Source: Candidatus Omnitrophota bacterium
GTDB taxonomy: Bacteria; Omnitrophota; Omnitrophia; Omnitrophales; JACQLI01
Length of the DNA: 38,749 nucleotides
Reading direction: 5' to 3'
Assembly: GCA_016179745.1 (NCBI GenBank)
Contig: JACPCP010000005.1
Span: forward strand, 1-38,749
The notes below the pieces were generated by a model. It was not told the origin of the DNA, searched no databases, and saw only the letters and a program-made list of their open reading frames with translations. Positions 30,965 to 38,749 of this stretch are shown here, piece after piece. Position numbers and translations under genes: made by a program. Each line of letters begins with the position of its first letter. Position 1 is the first letter of the stretch.

Positions 30965-30992
30965 ATCAAATCATTGCAGGCGTGGCGAATTT

Positions 30993-31448
30993 TTAGGCGA
31001 AGCTCTTCAAGCGGGCCCACGTCTGACGGCCGCAGACACCGTCGGTGGTCAGCCCCTGGTCTCGCTGAAAATCACGAATGGCCTGCTTGGTCCCGGAACC
31101 GACCTTTCCGTCAAGGGCCCCCTGGTAATAACCGGCGTTTTTAAGCGCCTTTTGGATGGCCGTTGCCGGAAGCTCAAACCCGGAGGGTGTGCGGTAAACC
31201 GGTCCCCCGTCCGAAGCACCGAAGATAGAGCCCGTGCCCGTGGGAGCGGACCCTGTCTGGGCCGCCTTCAAACCCAATTCCGTATCTCGAAGGGTTTGGT
31301 CCAGACGAGCCACTTCACCCTGGAGCGCCCCAATCTGGGATTGCAGCTCGGTGATATCCCTCTGGTGCCGCTTTTTGGTCGTGCAGCCCGTGGTGAGAAC
31401 CATCATGCCCAAGAGAACTACGCTCAATGTGTAAACTTCTCGTTTCAT
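30993..31448 (-). CDS. Peptidoglycan-binding lipoprotein
   Basis: The 151-residue product has a lipobox with lipidated Cys22 (MVLTTGC). A short coiled coil follows at about 32-65 (ITELQSQIGALQGEVARL), then a Gly/Ser linker and a C-terminal PG_binding_1 domain at about 93-150 (AIQKALKNAGYYQGALDGKV, then IRDFQRDQGLTTDGVCGRQTW). The layout should tether a membrane to the cell wall. AAGGAG lies 8 nt before ATG 31448. It follows the receiver-protein gene by 75 bp. Confidence 0.9.
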   Translation of the reverse strand: MKREVYTLSVVLLGMMVLTTGCTTKKRHQRDITELQSQIGALQGEVARLDQTLRDTELGLKAAQTGSAPTGTGSIFGASDGGPVYRTPSGFELPATAIQKALKNAGYYQGALDGKVGSGTKQAIRDFQRDQGLTTDGVCGRQTWARLKSFA

Positions 31449-31523
31449 CCTAAAGTCTCCTTGTCGATTGAAAACATCGTCCGTTAAACTGCGTCCAGTT
31501 TATCGGCTGATTTCAGGCAAGGT

Positions 31524-31913
31524 TTAGCCGCTTCGAGCGTCCCCCGCCCGCTTTGCGACAATGTCCAGAAATTCATTCATATCGAACGGTTTGTGGAGGT
31601 AGGCCGTGACGTTCAGCTTCAGGGCCTGAAGGTAGGCGCTCTCATCGGCGTAGGCGGTGATGAGAATTTCGGGGACGGGCTTTCGTCTCTGCTCGGCATT
31701 GATCTCACGGATCTTTTTGATGACCTCAATCCCGTTCATGCCGGGCATGCGCATGTCGGAAATGATGATGCAAAACTCCTGAGTCTGGACTTTCTCGACC
31801 GCCTCGAACCCGTTCCGGGCCCGTTCGGTGGCATAGCCCTGGGTCTCGAGAAGCATTCCCAGGCTCTGGAGGACTAGATCGTCGTCATCAATGAGGAGAA
31901 TGGGTTTGGGCAT
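31524..31913 (-). CDS. Single-domain response regulator (CheY-like)
   Basis: The product is 129 residues from ATG 31913. The acidic pocket is DDDD at 9-12, the phospho-acceptor is Asp53 (IISDMRMPG) and the conserved lysine is Lys108 (LHKPF). The stretch KPVPEILITAY parallels KPPLPEIILTAY in the HTH-receiver protein at 3983-4558, so the two are probably paralogous. There is no output domain. The longer frame to 32069 runs into trmI and is rejected. The start overlaps the end of trmI by 26 bp. Confidence 0.9.
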   Translation of the reverse strand: MPKPILLIDDDDLVLQSLGMLLETQGYATERARNGFEAVEKVQTQEFCIIISDMRMPGMNGIEVIKKIREINAEQRRKPVPEILITAYADESAYLQALKLNVTAYLHKPFDMNEFLDIVAKRAGDARSG

Positions 31914-32712
31914 TGGCTTTGGTCGCAAAAACGAGAAATTCGGTGTGCGAAACCATCCGTTGGACAGGGCGGGTCTTTCCCTCCCGGGCCAAAATCGGAC
32001 GGAGCAGTAATTCGCACGATTCGATACGGATAAAACCCGTCTGCCGAAGCGCCTCCGCCATTCTCTCAATCTGATTAAAGGTAGGGTTCAAACTCACGAG
32101 CGAGCCGCCGCCCCCGAGGGCCTCCCGAACCACTTCCACTTCCTCCCAGGGGGTCGGGATGTCGAGGATCACCGCATCGAAGACCTTCTCAGCGAAGGGC
32201 TCCCGGGGCTCCCGCTTGTTAAAGGAAACAAAATCAAGCAGTTTGGCCCGCCGCAAATTTTTCCGGGCGAGCTCCATGAAATCTTCGCGCCGGTCGTAGG
32301 TGAAAATTTTTCCGGTCGGCTGAACGGCCTTCGCCAAAACCAGGGTCAGGGCGCCGGAGCCGGTCCCGATCTCAAGCACCTTGGAGCCGGCGTGAATCCC
32401 GGCCTTAAGAAGCATGAAACCCGCATCCTTGGGGTAGATCACACCGCTCTCCCGGTTGGCCTTCATCATCAAATCTTCCGTCGTCGGCCGGAGGAGATAG
32501 GCCAGGGCGTGGCCGCAGTCGAGCACGGAGCCAAACTCCAAACCGATCCACGCCTCCGTCTCAAGCGGCCGTCCCCGGTGAATCGATATCTTTTTCCCAC
32601 GGGCCACCTCAACGAGGTAGCTCACTTCGTCCTCAAACCACACCAGCACAAGGTCCCCTTCCTGAATCAAACTCAAGGACTCCGCCGGTTTCACTTCTTC
32701 AAGAGTGGACAT
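31888..32712 (-). CDS. trmI: tRNA (adenine-58-N1)-methyltransferase TrmI
   Basis: The 274-residue product has an N-terminal beta domain (QEGDLVLVWFEDEVSYLVEV) and a Rossmann SAM-binding fold. Family motifs are VIYPKDAGFMLLKAGIHAGS, KVLEIGTGSGALTLVLA, FTYDRREDFMELARKN and VILDIPTPWEEV. It methylates A58 in the T loop. Its N-terminus overlaps the end of the phosphatase gene by 22 bp. One operon runs from gph through trmI to the receiver gene. Confidence 0.94.
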   Translation of the reverse strand: MSTLEEVKPAESLSLIQEGDLVLVWFEDEVSYLVEVARGKKISIHRGRPLETEAWIGLEFGSVLDCGHALAYLLRPTTEDLMMKANRESGVIYPKDAGFMLLKAGIHAGSKVLEIGTGSGALTLVLAKAVQPTGKIFTYDRREDFMELARKNLRRAKLLDFVSFNKREPREPFAEKVFDAVILDIPTPWEEVEVVREALGGGGSLVSLNPTFNQIERMAEALRQTGFIRIESCELLLRPILAREGKTRPVQRMVSHTEFLVFATKANAQTHSPH

Positions 32713-33347
32713 CGGGTCAATTCCTCCAAATCGTTCAAAAGAATATCCGGTTGGGCGGACTCCAGTTCGGAGCGTTTCCCAAACCCGTAAGTCACGGCAA
32801 CGGTTTTCACGCCGGCGTTGCGGGCGGTTTCCACGTCCGTTTGGCTGTCGCCGATTAAAAGGGTTTCCTCCGGCCGGACCTCAAAGTGCCCGAGAAGCTC
32901 CAAGACAGGTTCGGGGGCCGGCTTCTTCGGAAACCCCTGGTCCCCGCCGATGACCCGCCCGAAATAAGAATCGATGCCGAGTCCCCGGAGAATTTCACGG
33001 GTAAAGTCTTCGGGTTTGTTGGTCACGACCGCCTGGTTCAGGTCCTTGAAAAATTCGAGCACCTTTTTCACCGAAGGATAAAGGCGGGTTTGGTCCAGGA
33101 GGTGCTCGCCGTAACGGCGACGGAATAGTTTAATGGAACGTTCAAGAGGTGGCAAGGAGGAAGGCGAGGATGCCTTGAGTGCCTGCTGCATCAAATTTTT
33201 GACTCCGTTTCCCACGAAGCTGCTCACCTGCTCCACCGGAAGCGGACCCCGGCCGAGTTCCTTCAAAGTCCAGTTCACGGCATAGGCAATGTCAAGCCGG
33301 GAGTCGATCAAGGTCCCGTCCAAATCGTAAATGAGAAGTTTAATCAT
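32691..33347 (-). CDS. gph: HAD-family phosphatase, phosphoglycolate phosphatase-like
   Basis: The 218-residue haloacid-dehalogenase hydrolase has motif I IYDLDGTLIDSRLD (nucleophile Asp8), an alpha-helical cap, motif II AVVTNKP, motif III lysine in GFPKKPAPEP and motif IV LLIGDSQTDVETARNAG. This matches Gph, which removes 2-phosphoglycolate, although the same signature covers other small phosphate esters. It is the first gene of the gph-trmI-receiver run. The sequence upstream holds repeat copy 3 and no clear ribosome site. Confidence 0.88.
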   Translation of the reverse strand: MIKLLIYDLDGTLIDSRLDIAYAVNWTLKELGRGPLPVEQVSSFVGNGVKNLMQQALKASSPSSLPPLERSIKLFRRRYGEHLLDQTRLYPSVKKVLEFFKDLNQAVVTNKPEDFTREILRGLGIDSYFGRVIGGDQGFPKKPAPEPVLELLGHFEVRPEETLLIGDSQTDVETARNAGVKTVAVTYGFGKRSELESAQPDILLNDLEELTRCPLLKK

Positions 33348-33392
33348 TTTGAATCAGGAATCAATCTTTCCACCCCCGCCGGAGGCCGGCCA

Positions 33393-33496
33393 GGCGCACG
33401 TCTCTCGATAATTCGCCAACTCCCTATATTCGTGTGAGGCACTTATCTGCGCACTCCCGTCTAACCTAGCAGTCCCGCCGAAGGCGGGGCAGGCGC
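33393..33496. repeat. ~104-bp dispersed repeat, copy 3
   Basis: It begins GGCGCACGTCTCTC and ends CCTAGCAGTCCCGCC-GAA-GGCGGGGCAGGCGC. Between these it shares ATAATTC, TTCGTGTGAGGCAC and CGCACTCCC with copy 1 at 28701. No tRNA is next to this copy. Confidence 0.75.
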
Positions 33497-33520
33497 CTTT
33501 TTTAGCTTTTCTATCCCCCC

Positions 33521-33548
33521 TTGTCAAAATTAAAGATTTGAGTAGACT
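33521..33548 (+). promoter_or_regulatory. Promoter giving a leaderless start for the AI-2E family permease
   Basis: TTGTCA (33521-33526), a 16-nt spacer, then TAGACT (33543-33548), which ends 8 nt before GTG 33557. An AAGGGG sits only 2 nt from the GTG, too close to act as a normal ribosome site. Confidence 0.45.
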
Positions 33549-33556
33549 AAGGGGCC

Positions 33557-34609
33557 GTGACACGGGACCAGTTCATATCGGTTGTCTTCCTGGCCTTCCT
33601 GGCCTTTGTGGTCGTCCAGATCTTCCTGATTCTCGCCCCCTTCTCACGGGCCATCTTTTGGTCCGCCATCCTCGCCTTTGGGTTTTATCCCCTCTACGAA
33701 AAACTCAGAAAAGAGTTCAAGGCCAACGAAATCCTGACAGCCGCCCTGATGACCGGGGTGATCTTTCTCCTCGTGATTCCTCCCGTGGTGGTCCTCATTC
33801 TGAACGTCGCCGGCCAGGCCATCGAGCTTTACCAGTCCGCCGTGCTTTACATTCAAGGGGGAGGCCTCGAAAAACTCATTGACCAGATCCGCTCCTTCCA
33901 ATTTGTCCAGGGCCTCGAGGCCCGCCTCTTTCAGTGGGACCCTGTCAAACAGGCCGCCACGGATTGGATCCTTCGCTCGACACGGGCCATCGGAGACTTC
34001 GCCACGTCCCAGACCGCCCAGTTGACGAAAAACGCCTTTCTGGTGGGGCTGAACACGGTTTTAATGACTTTCCTGATTTTTGTTTTCTTGAAGGACGGGG
34101 CCAAGATTCACGACTTCATTTATCAGATCGCCCCCTTCGAGGAGAGGACCAAGAAGTCGATTTTCCGGGAACTGAACGAAACCTTTTCCGCCGTCATCAG
34201 GGGCCAGCTGCTCTCGGGACTGATTCAGGCGCTCCTGACCGCCGTCATTTTCTGGGTGCTCGGCCTGCCCCTCCCGATTCTTTTCGCCGCCCTCACCTTT
34301 CTGACCGCTCTCATCCCCGTGGTGGGGGCCTCGGCGATTTGGGTGCCGTTTGTCATTTATCTCTTCCTCCAGGCCCACACCGTCAAGGCCGTGATTCTTT
34401 TCCTCTTCGGCCTCCTCGTCATCAGCCTGACGGACAACATTGTGAAGCCGGCCCTGATTGGTGAGAAAACAAAGCTCCCGTACTTTCTGCTTTTCTTCGG
34501 AATTCTCGGCGGAATGAAACTTTACGGCTTAATGGGAATTTTTATTGCCCCGGTGATCCTCTCGCTCTTCTTCGCCCTCGTCAAGATTTACCAGGAAAAA
34601 TACCTGTAG
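33557..34609 (+). CDS. AI-2E family (TqsA/YdiK-type) membrane permease
   Basis: The 350-residue protein of the PF01594 family has about eight membrane helices. Two lie at the N-terminus (FISVVFLAFLAFVVVQIFLI; AIFWSAILAFGFYPLYEKL) and one at about 60. A long extracytoplasmic stretch follows (about 85-160), then the conserved C-terminal cluster: ELNETFSAVIRGQLLSGLIQ, ALTFLTALIPVVGA, LTDNIVKPALIG. Members export AI-2 or act as Na+/H+ antiporters, and many are uncharacterised. An LsrF-like gene lies 5 kb away, but nothing links them directly. The 3' end overlaps addA convergently by 29 bp. Confidence 0.9.
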   Translation: MTRDQFISVVFLAFLAFVVVQIFLILAPFSRAIFWSAILAFGFYPLYEKLRKEFKANEILTAALMTGVIFLLVIPPVVVLILNVAGQAIELYQSAVLYIQGGGLEKLIDQIRSFQFVQGLEARLFQWDPVKQAATDWILRSTRAIGDFATSQTAQLTKNAFLVGLNTVLMTFLIFVFLKDGAKIHDFIYQIAPFEERTKKSIFRELNETFSAVIRGQLLSGLIQALLTAVIFWVLGLPLPILFAALTFLTALIPVVGASAIWVPFVIYLFLQAHTVKAVILFLFGLLVISLTDNIVKPALIGEKTKLPYFLLFFGILGGMKLYGLMGIFIAPVILSLFFALVKIYQEKYL

Positions 34610-37600
34610 CCTCCGCTGTCCCACGAACTGCCCTTTCTTTCCGGAAACGAAGGATCTCTTTTTGGAGATCGGTAAATTTCCCGGAGAGCTTTTCAAAATC
34701 AAGACCCTGAAACGGGATGGAATGCGTCAGGCCCGGCCGGAGAAAATGGATTCGGCCCTCGACGGGGGTCTCGCCCGAAATAAGACGGAACGCCAGGGCA
34801 TAAAGCTCCATCTGGACCCGGTAAGCCTCGCCCCACTCGGCCAAATTGGACTCGTCTGCCCGGGACGTTTTGTAATCCAGAATCCGCCACTCCCCTTTCT
34901 GATTCCGGGTAAGGAGGTCCAGCGTTCCGTGGACGATCCCGTGGGGAAGCCGGAGCACAAACGGGAGCTCGGGCCGGATTATTTTTGATTTCAGAATTTC
35001 CTTCCCGGTTTCGCTTTTCAAAAACCGGAGCGTCATCTCAAGAATCTCCTCCTGCTCGGGGGCCGTCAGTTCTTGAGTCATCCTTCGAGTCAGGAGCTCC
35101 GCCTCCCGGAGGGAAGAGCGCCGAAGGAGGATCTGCTCCAAAACCTGGTGGACCTTCGTCCCAAATTCGGCAGGCGTTAAGACCCCTTCCTCTTCGGAAG
35201 GCGCCTCTTCGAGGGCCTCCGCCGGCTTTTGGAAAGCAAGGTCCGAGGTGGCTCCGATTTCGTAAACCCGGAAATATTCCTCCGGGTCTTTCTCGTAGAG
35301 GAGAAACGCAGAAACCGGGAGGTCGATCCTTTGAAAATAGGCACGCTCGGGAAGGGTTGTTTGCTCAAGGATCCCGGAAGTTTCCTCGGGCTCCCGTCGA
35401 AGCGGAAGGGGTCTTAAATTTTCAAGCCGGCTCCGGACGGCCCGCCGTTCGGCGAGCGGCCGACGCCCGCCGTAGGGAAAAGGCCGGGGAGGGACCTCGG
35501 AAAGTTTCCTCACTTCAAGGCCGCCCTCCTCCAAAATCCGGTCCACCCATTTCGCCCAGCTCGACATCTCGTGAAACGAGCGCTCTCGCTTCTCTTCACT
35601 CTCGGCCGGGCCGGAAAGGACGAGCCGCTCCTTCGCCCGGGTCACGGCCACGTAAAGGAGCCGTTTGGATTCCTCGGACTGGACCCGCTCGAGCCGGGCC
35701 TTTGTCCGGCGAAAGGTCAGCGTCTCTTCAAACTTCCAGGTCTTTTCGTTGCGGACTTTGATTCCGAACCCTTCTTCCTCGGAAACGAGGAAGGAATTTC
35801 CCTCCGCCCTCTCGCCCCGCCCCAGGTCCGGAAGAATGACCACGGGAAATTCGAGCCCCTTTGCCATGTGAATGCTGAGGAGCCTCACCACGTCGCCTTC
35901 CTCGGCCTCCGCCTGCGCCTGGGACTCCCGGACCTCCCGGGTTTCAAAACCCACCACGGCCCGGACAAAATCCCCCAGGTGGAGGGCCCTCTTGGATTCC
36001 ATCTCACGGGCAATCTCCACGAGTTTCCTCAAATTGGCGTAACGGCGCTCCCCCTGTCTCAGCTTCAGGACATACCGGTCATAGCCGGTCCGGTGAAGGA
36101 GCTTCTCGATGACCTCCGAGATCCGGAGCTTCTCCTTGGCCTCCAGGAATTGCGAAAAGGCCTGCGTAAAAAATCGAAGTTTCTCCTTCTGGGGGCCGGA
36201 AATTTCGGCCATGGATTCAAACGCCCCGAGTCCCTCTGCCAGAGGGGCCTTTTTGTTTTTTTCCTTCACGCTGCGGGCGAGCCAAAAAAGTGTCTCGTCG
36301 GAAATCTGGAAAAGGGGCGAGCGGAGCGACGAGGCGAGCGGAATGTCCCGTTTGGGATTCTCAAGCACCGAGAGGAAACTTACGACGTCCCGGATTTCCG
36401 GCTGGGTGTAAAAGCCCCGGTTTGAGACCACAAAATAGGGAATGTCAAGCCGCCGGAGCTCCTGCTCGTAGAAGTGGACGTTTGTCATGGCCTCGAACAA
36501 AATGGCGACGTCCCGATAATGAAAGCCCTCCGTCTTGACAAGCGTCCGGACGTGGTGCGCCAGCGTTCTCGCCTCCCGGACCCGGACCTCTTCCAGACTC
36601 TCCCCCTTTTCCACGGCGAGGGCGAGCCGCTCCACCCTCGGGCCCTCCCCTTCCTCGGGCCTTGCGGCCTCGAGCGGCTCAAAAGGGACCCCGTCCTCCC
36701 GCCAGAGAGTTTCAAAAAAGGAATTCACGAATTGAATCAAACGGGGACGGCTGCGGTAATTTTCGGCGAGTGAAATCCGGGCCCCGTCCGGACTCTGGGC
36801 ATTCGTCTTCTCCCGTTCGAGAAAGAGCTTCACCTCGGTGCCCCGGAAGGCGTAGATGGATTGCTTAAAGTCTCCGACCACAAAGAGATTGTTTTCCCGC
36901 CGGACGAGCTCCAGCAGGCGGTCCTGCAAACGGTTCGTGTCCTGATATTCGTCCACGAGGATTTCGGCAAATTTCTCCCGGTAGATTTTTCGGAGCGTTT
37001 CGGCAGCCGGAGTCCCGGCGCCGGGCCAATCGCCCGGTGCCGGCTGACCAGGCGGCCAGTCGCCGCTTGACCGACCGGCCCCGAGGAGACGGACAGCCCG
37101 AAGCTGGAGATCGTCAAAATCAAGCGCCCGCTCGGAACGCTTGGCCTCTTCGTAGGCCTTCTCAAATTGGAGGGCGAGACGGATAAAAACCTCCCGGCTT
37201 GCAAGGCCCGCCTCCTCCCGGAGAAAAGCCATGAAATCAAGCAGTGTCTCCTTCACGGAAGAAATGGCCTCCTTCTGGCGGCCGGCGGCCCGGAGGCTCG
37301 AGCGAATTTCCGCCAACTCCCGAAGCGTCTCCAGCCCCAAACTCTTTTCCTTGGAAATCCGCTCCAGGGCCCAATGGGCCGCCTCCGCCCCCTTGACCTC
37401 CTGGATTTTCCCAAGCCCCTGCCTCAGCTCCGATTCGATGGATTTTCGGTCGGCCCGGAAACGCCGCTTTAAAATTTCCTCGAACGGGCTTTCCCAATTC
37501 CGGGAACGGGCAAAGGCTTCGAGGATCCCTTCCCGGACGGCCCTCTCGCTGTAAACCTTGAGGAAATTGAAAACCCCGGTGTCGGCCGAGGCTTCTTCCA

Positions 37601-37997
37601 GGAGTTCTTCCAGCGCCCGCTCCTTGAGAAACTGCGCCTCCTCCGCCTCGTAAATCACGAAATGGGGATCGATCCCAGCCTCGATCGGGTGCTCCCGAAG
37701 CAGCCGGGCCGCAAACGAGTGGATGGTACCAATCACCGCACTTTCCACCTCCCGGCGGGCCTCTTCCAGTTTTTCCTCCCGGAGCCTTTCGACAATCCTT
37801 CGTTTCATCTCGTTGGCCGCCCGCTCGGTAAAGGTGATGGCTAAAATGGCGGAGGGGGAAATTTTCCGCTGGGACACCAGATAAAGGAAGCGCTCCACCA
37901 GGACCCGGGTCTTCCCGGAGCCGGCCCCGGCCGAGACCAGGAGATTTTTTCCCGTTGTCTCAACTGCCTGTTTTTGATTTTCGCTCAGATGGACCAT
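34581..37997 (-). CDS. addA: ATP-dependent helicase/nuclease AddA
   Basis: This is a UvrD/Rep-type helicase with a C-terminal RecB nuclease, the AddA subunit for double-strand break resection. ATG 37997 is chosen because GGAGGGG lies 6 nt upstream; the TTG at 38003 has no such site. The 1138-residue product shows Walker A SAGAGSGKTRVLVER near residue 27, Walker B ILVDEYQDTNRLQ, SIYAFRGTEVKLF, LSIHMAKGLEFPVVILPDL and YVAVTRAKERLVLSG. The nuclease is in the last 120 residues: GTLDLLTRN, ILDYKTSRAD, QMELYALAF. An odd insert, GDWPPGQPAPGDWP, lies just before the Walker B region. addB lies 20 bp upstream. Confidence 0.95.
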   Translation of the reverse strand: MVHLSENQKQAVETTGKNLLVSAGAGSGKTRVLVERFLYLVSQRKISPSAILAITFTERAANEMKRRIVERLREEKLEEARREVESAVIGTIHSFAARLLREHPIEAGIDPHFVIYEAEEAQFLKERALEELLEEASADTGVFNFLKVYSERAVREGILEAFARSRNWESPFEEILKRRFRADRKSIESELRQGLGKIQEVKGAEAAHWALERISKEKSLGLETLRELAEIRSSLRAAGRQKEAISSVKETLLDFMAFLREEAGLASREVFIRLALQFEKAYEEAKRSERALDFDDLQLRAVRLLGAGRSSGDWPPGQPAPGDWPGAGTPAAETLRKIYREKFAEILVDEYQDTNRLQDRLLELVRRENNLFVVGDFKQSIYAFRGTEVKLFLEREKTNAQSPDGARISLAENYRSRPRLIQFVNSFFETLWREDGVPFEPLEAARPEEGEGPRVERLALAVEKGESLEEVRVREARTLAHHVRTLVKTEGFHYRDVAILFEAMTNVHFYEQELRRLDIPYFVVSNRGFYTQPEIRDVVSFLSVLENPKRDIPLASSLRSPLFQISDETLFWLARSVKEKNKKAPLAEGLGAFESMAEISGPQKEKLRFFTQAFSQFLEAKEKLRISEVIEKLLHRTGYDRYVLKLRQGERRYANLRKLVEIAREMESKRALHLGDFVRAVVGFETREVRESQAQAEAEEGDVVRLLSIHMAKGLEFPVVILPDLGRGERAEGNSFLVSEEEGFGIKVRNEKTWKFEETLTFRRTKARLERVQSEESKRLLYVAVTRAKERLVLSGPAESEEKRERSFHEMSSWAKWVDRILEEGGLEVRKLSEVPPRPFPYGGRRPLAERRAVRSRLENLRPLPLRREPEETSGILEQTTLPERAYFQRIDLPVSAFLLYEKDPEEYFRVYEIGATSDLAFQKPAEALEEAPSEEEGVLTPAEFGTKVHQVLEQILLRRSSLREAELLTRRMTQELTAPEQEEILEMTLRFLKSETGKEILKSKIIRPELPFVLRLPHGIVHGTLDLLTRNQKGEWRILDYKTSRADESNLAEWGEAYRVQMELYALAFRLISGETPVEGRIHFLRPGLTHSIPFQGLDFEKLSGKFTDLQKEILRFRKERAVRGTAEATGIFPGKS

Positions 37998-38017
37998 AAA
38001 CAACCCCTCCCCCTCAC

Positions 38018-38749
38018 TTAACGTTTCTCCCTTTTATCTTCTTCTCGAAGGTCCTGATAAATAAAAGGGAGGCGCCACTTTTCAATGCGGCAAAGCGAGG
38101 GAAACGGGCAGTGCTTGTCGCAATCCCTGGGGCGGACCGGGATTTCGGCCCTCCGAATTCCCTCGGAAAAGAAATTCGAAAACCGGACGGCCCGCTCCAG
38201 GACTTCGTGAAATTCTTTTGGGTCGAGAACATTTTTGGAACGGCGGGCCTCGGCACCTGCCTCTTCCAAACCCTTCTCACTGTAAAAACCGCCCGTTTCA
38301 GCGTCTGAGATTTTAACAATCAGCCCCGCAGCCGGTTTCAATTTCAAAAGCTTCTCAACCGCCAAAAGGTAAAGCGGCAGCTGGAGGGCGGTCCCGGATT
38401 CCAGGTCCCCGGCCTTGAACGTGCCGCCGGTTTTGTAATCAATCACCACGGCCGCTTTTCCCGAGGGGTCCACGTCGATCCGGTCAATTTTCCCCCGCAG
38501 TTTCAAATTCTCCCGGAGGGGATCGTAAAGTTCGAGGGCCTTCGCCCCTTCGCCTGAAAAACCAAATTTAAATTCGAGGTGGGCGGGGCGGAAGGGCTCC
38601 ACCGGGCTCCCCTCCAGAATTTCCTTTTCCACCAGACGGGCGAACCAATCTTCCATCTGGGCCGTTTTGAGTTCAATGCGAAAGCGCCGCTCACCGGCGA
38701 GGGGCTCCTCCTTCAAAAGTTCCCGAAGCCTCCTTTTTACAAATTCCCG
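38018..38749 (-). CDS. addB: AddB-type nuclease subunit, C-terminal part (5' end outside window)
   Basis: The frame is open to the window edge, giving 243 residues with no start inside; the in-frame TTG at 38716 is not a convincing start. It has the PD-(D/E)XK nuclease core LRGKIDRIDV, VVIDYKTGG, LQLPLYLLAVEKL. Cysteines DCDKHCPFPSLC near the end match the AddB iron-sulfur site, whose fourth Cys would lie upstream, outside the window. It precedes addA by 20 bp, the usual addB-addA order. Family assignment rests on the nuclease and the neighbour. Confidence 0.88.
   Translation of the reverse strand, partial: REFVKRRLRELLKEEPLAGERRFRIELKTAQMEDWFARLVEKEILEGSPVEPFRPAHLEFKFGFSGEGAKALELYDPLRENLKLRGKIDRIDVDPSGKAAVVIDYKTGGTFKAGDLESGTALQLPLYLLAVEKLLKLKPAAGLIVKISDAETGGFYSEKGLEEAGAEARRSKNVLDPKEFHEVLERAVRFSNFFSEGIRRAEIPVRPRDCDKHCPFPSLCRIEKWRLPFIYQDLREEDKREKR

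Noticed and set aside
31914-32069. N-terminal extension of the receiver protein to 32069
   Set aside because: It is the shadow of trmI. The receiver domain begins exactly at ATG 31913.

Overview
The window is bacterial, GC-rich (roughly 58% by eye), and packed with short operons whose genes overlap by 4 bp. Nearly all genes in the first 21 kb are on the minus strand. A free-living Gram-negative-type bacterium is suggested by SecDF-YajC, a lipoprotein, an AsmA-like protein and many signal peptides. The operon queA-tgt-yajC-secDF, the leuC-leuD-leuB-asd-truA order, the LsrF-like aldolase and the AsmA-like protein remind me of Candidatus Omnitrophota or a related uncultured lineage. That placement is a low-confidence impression made without any database search.

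Layout. (1) 1-4.7 kb: a DNA-binding/receiver regulator followed 7 bp later by a giant secreted modular protein with a glucoamylase-like core; the pair has a good promoter and an operator-like palindrome. (2) 4.75-12.1 kb: a long minus-strand run of CBM48 protein, glgA, thiG, leuC, leuD, leuB, asd and truA (glycogen, thiamine, leucine and aspartate-family biosynthesis, tRNA modification). (3) 12.16 kb: divergent rpmB. (4) 12.4-18.9 kb: queA, tgt, yajC, secDF, recJ. (5) 18.9-21.2 kb: a PD-(D/E)XK nuclease, a small secreted GEKKGWG-repeat protein, an AsmA-like gene split by a CTT-TGA frameshift, and a small membrane protein.

(6) 21.2-26.0 kb is the most interesting part. A GEMM-I (cyclic di-GMP class) riboswitch is followed by an intrinsic terminator and three plus-strand genes: a small proline-rich exported protein, an exported TPR protein, and a 918-residue exported low-complexity protein. 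The first and third proteins end in the same, apparently undescribed, C-terminal motif (PLxFDGxLG...N...Q...DC). This looks like a second-messenger-controlled cell-surface or matrix locus.

(7) 26.0-28.5 kb: a membrane-anchored hypothetical, a zinc alcohol dehydrogenase and an LsrF-like aldolase. (8) 28.6-29.0 kb: tRNA-Arg(CCG) beside two copies of a ~104-bp repeat whose third copy is at 33.4 kb. (9) 29.0-33.3 kb: a SpoIID-like protein, a MEDS sensor protein, a peptidoglycan-binding lipoprotein, a receiver-only regulator, trmI and a gph-like phosphatase. (10) 33.5-38.7 kb: an AI-2E family permease converging on addA and the 3' part of addB.

Two window-wide themes are worth noting. Palindromic GGGGACAGTCCCC-type repeats sit in gene junctions and have been absorbed into the ends of thiG and tgt. 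Several genes lack a Shine-Dalgarno sequence and have a -10-like hexamer only 7-10 nt before the start codon, which suggests leaderless mRNAs.
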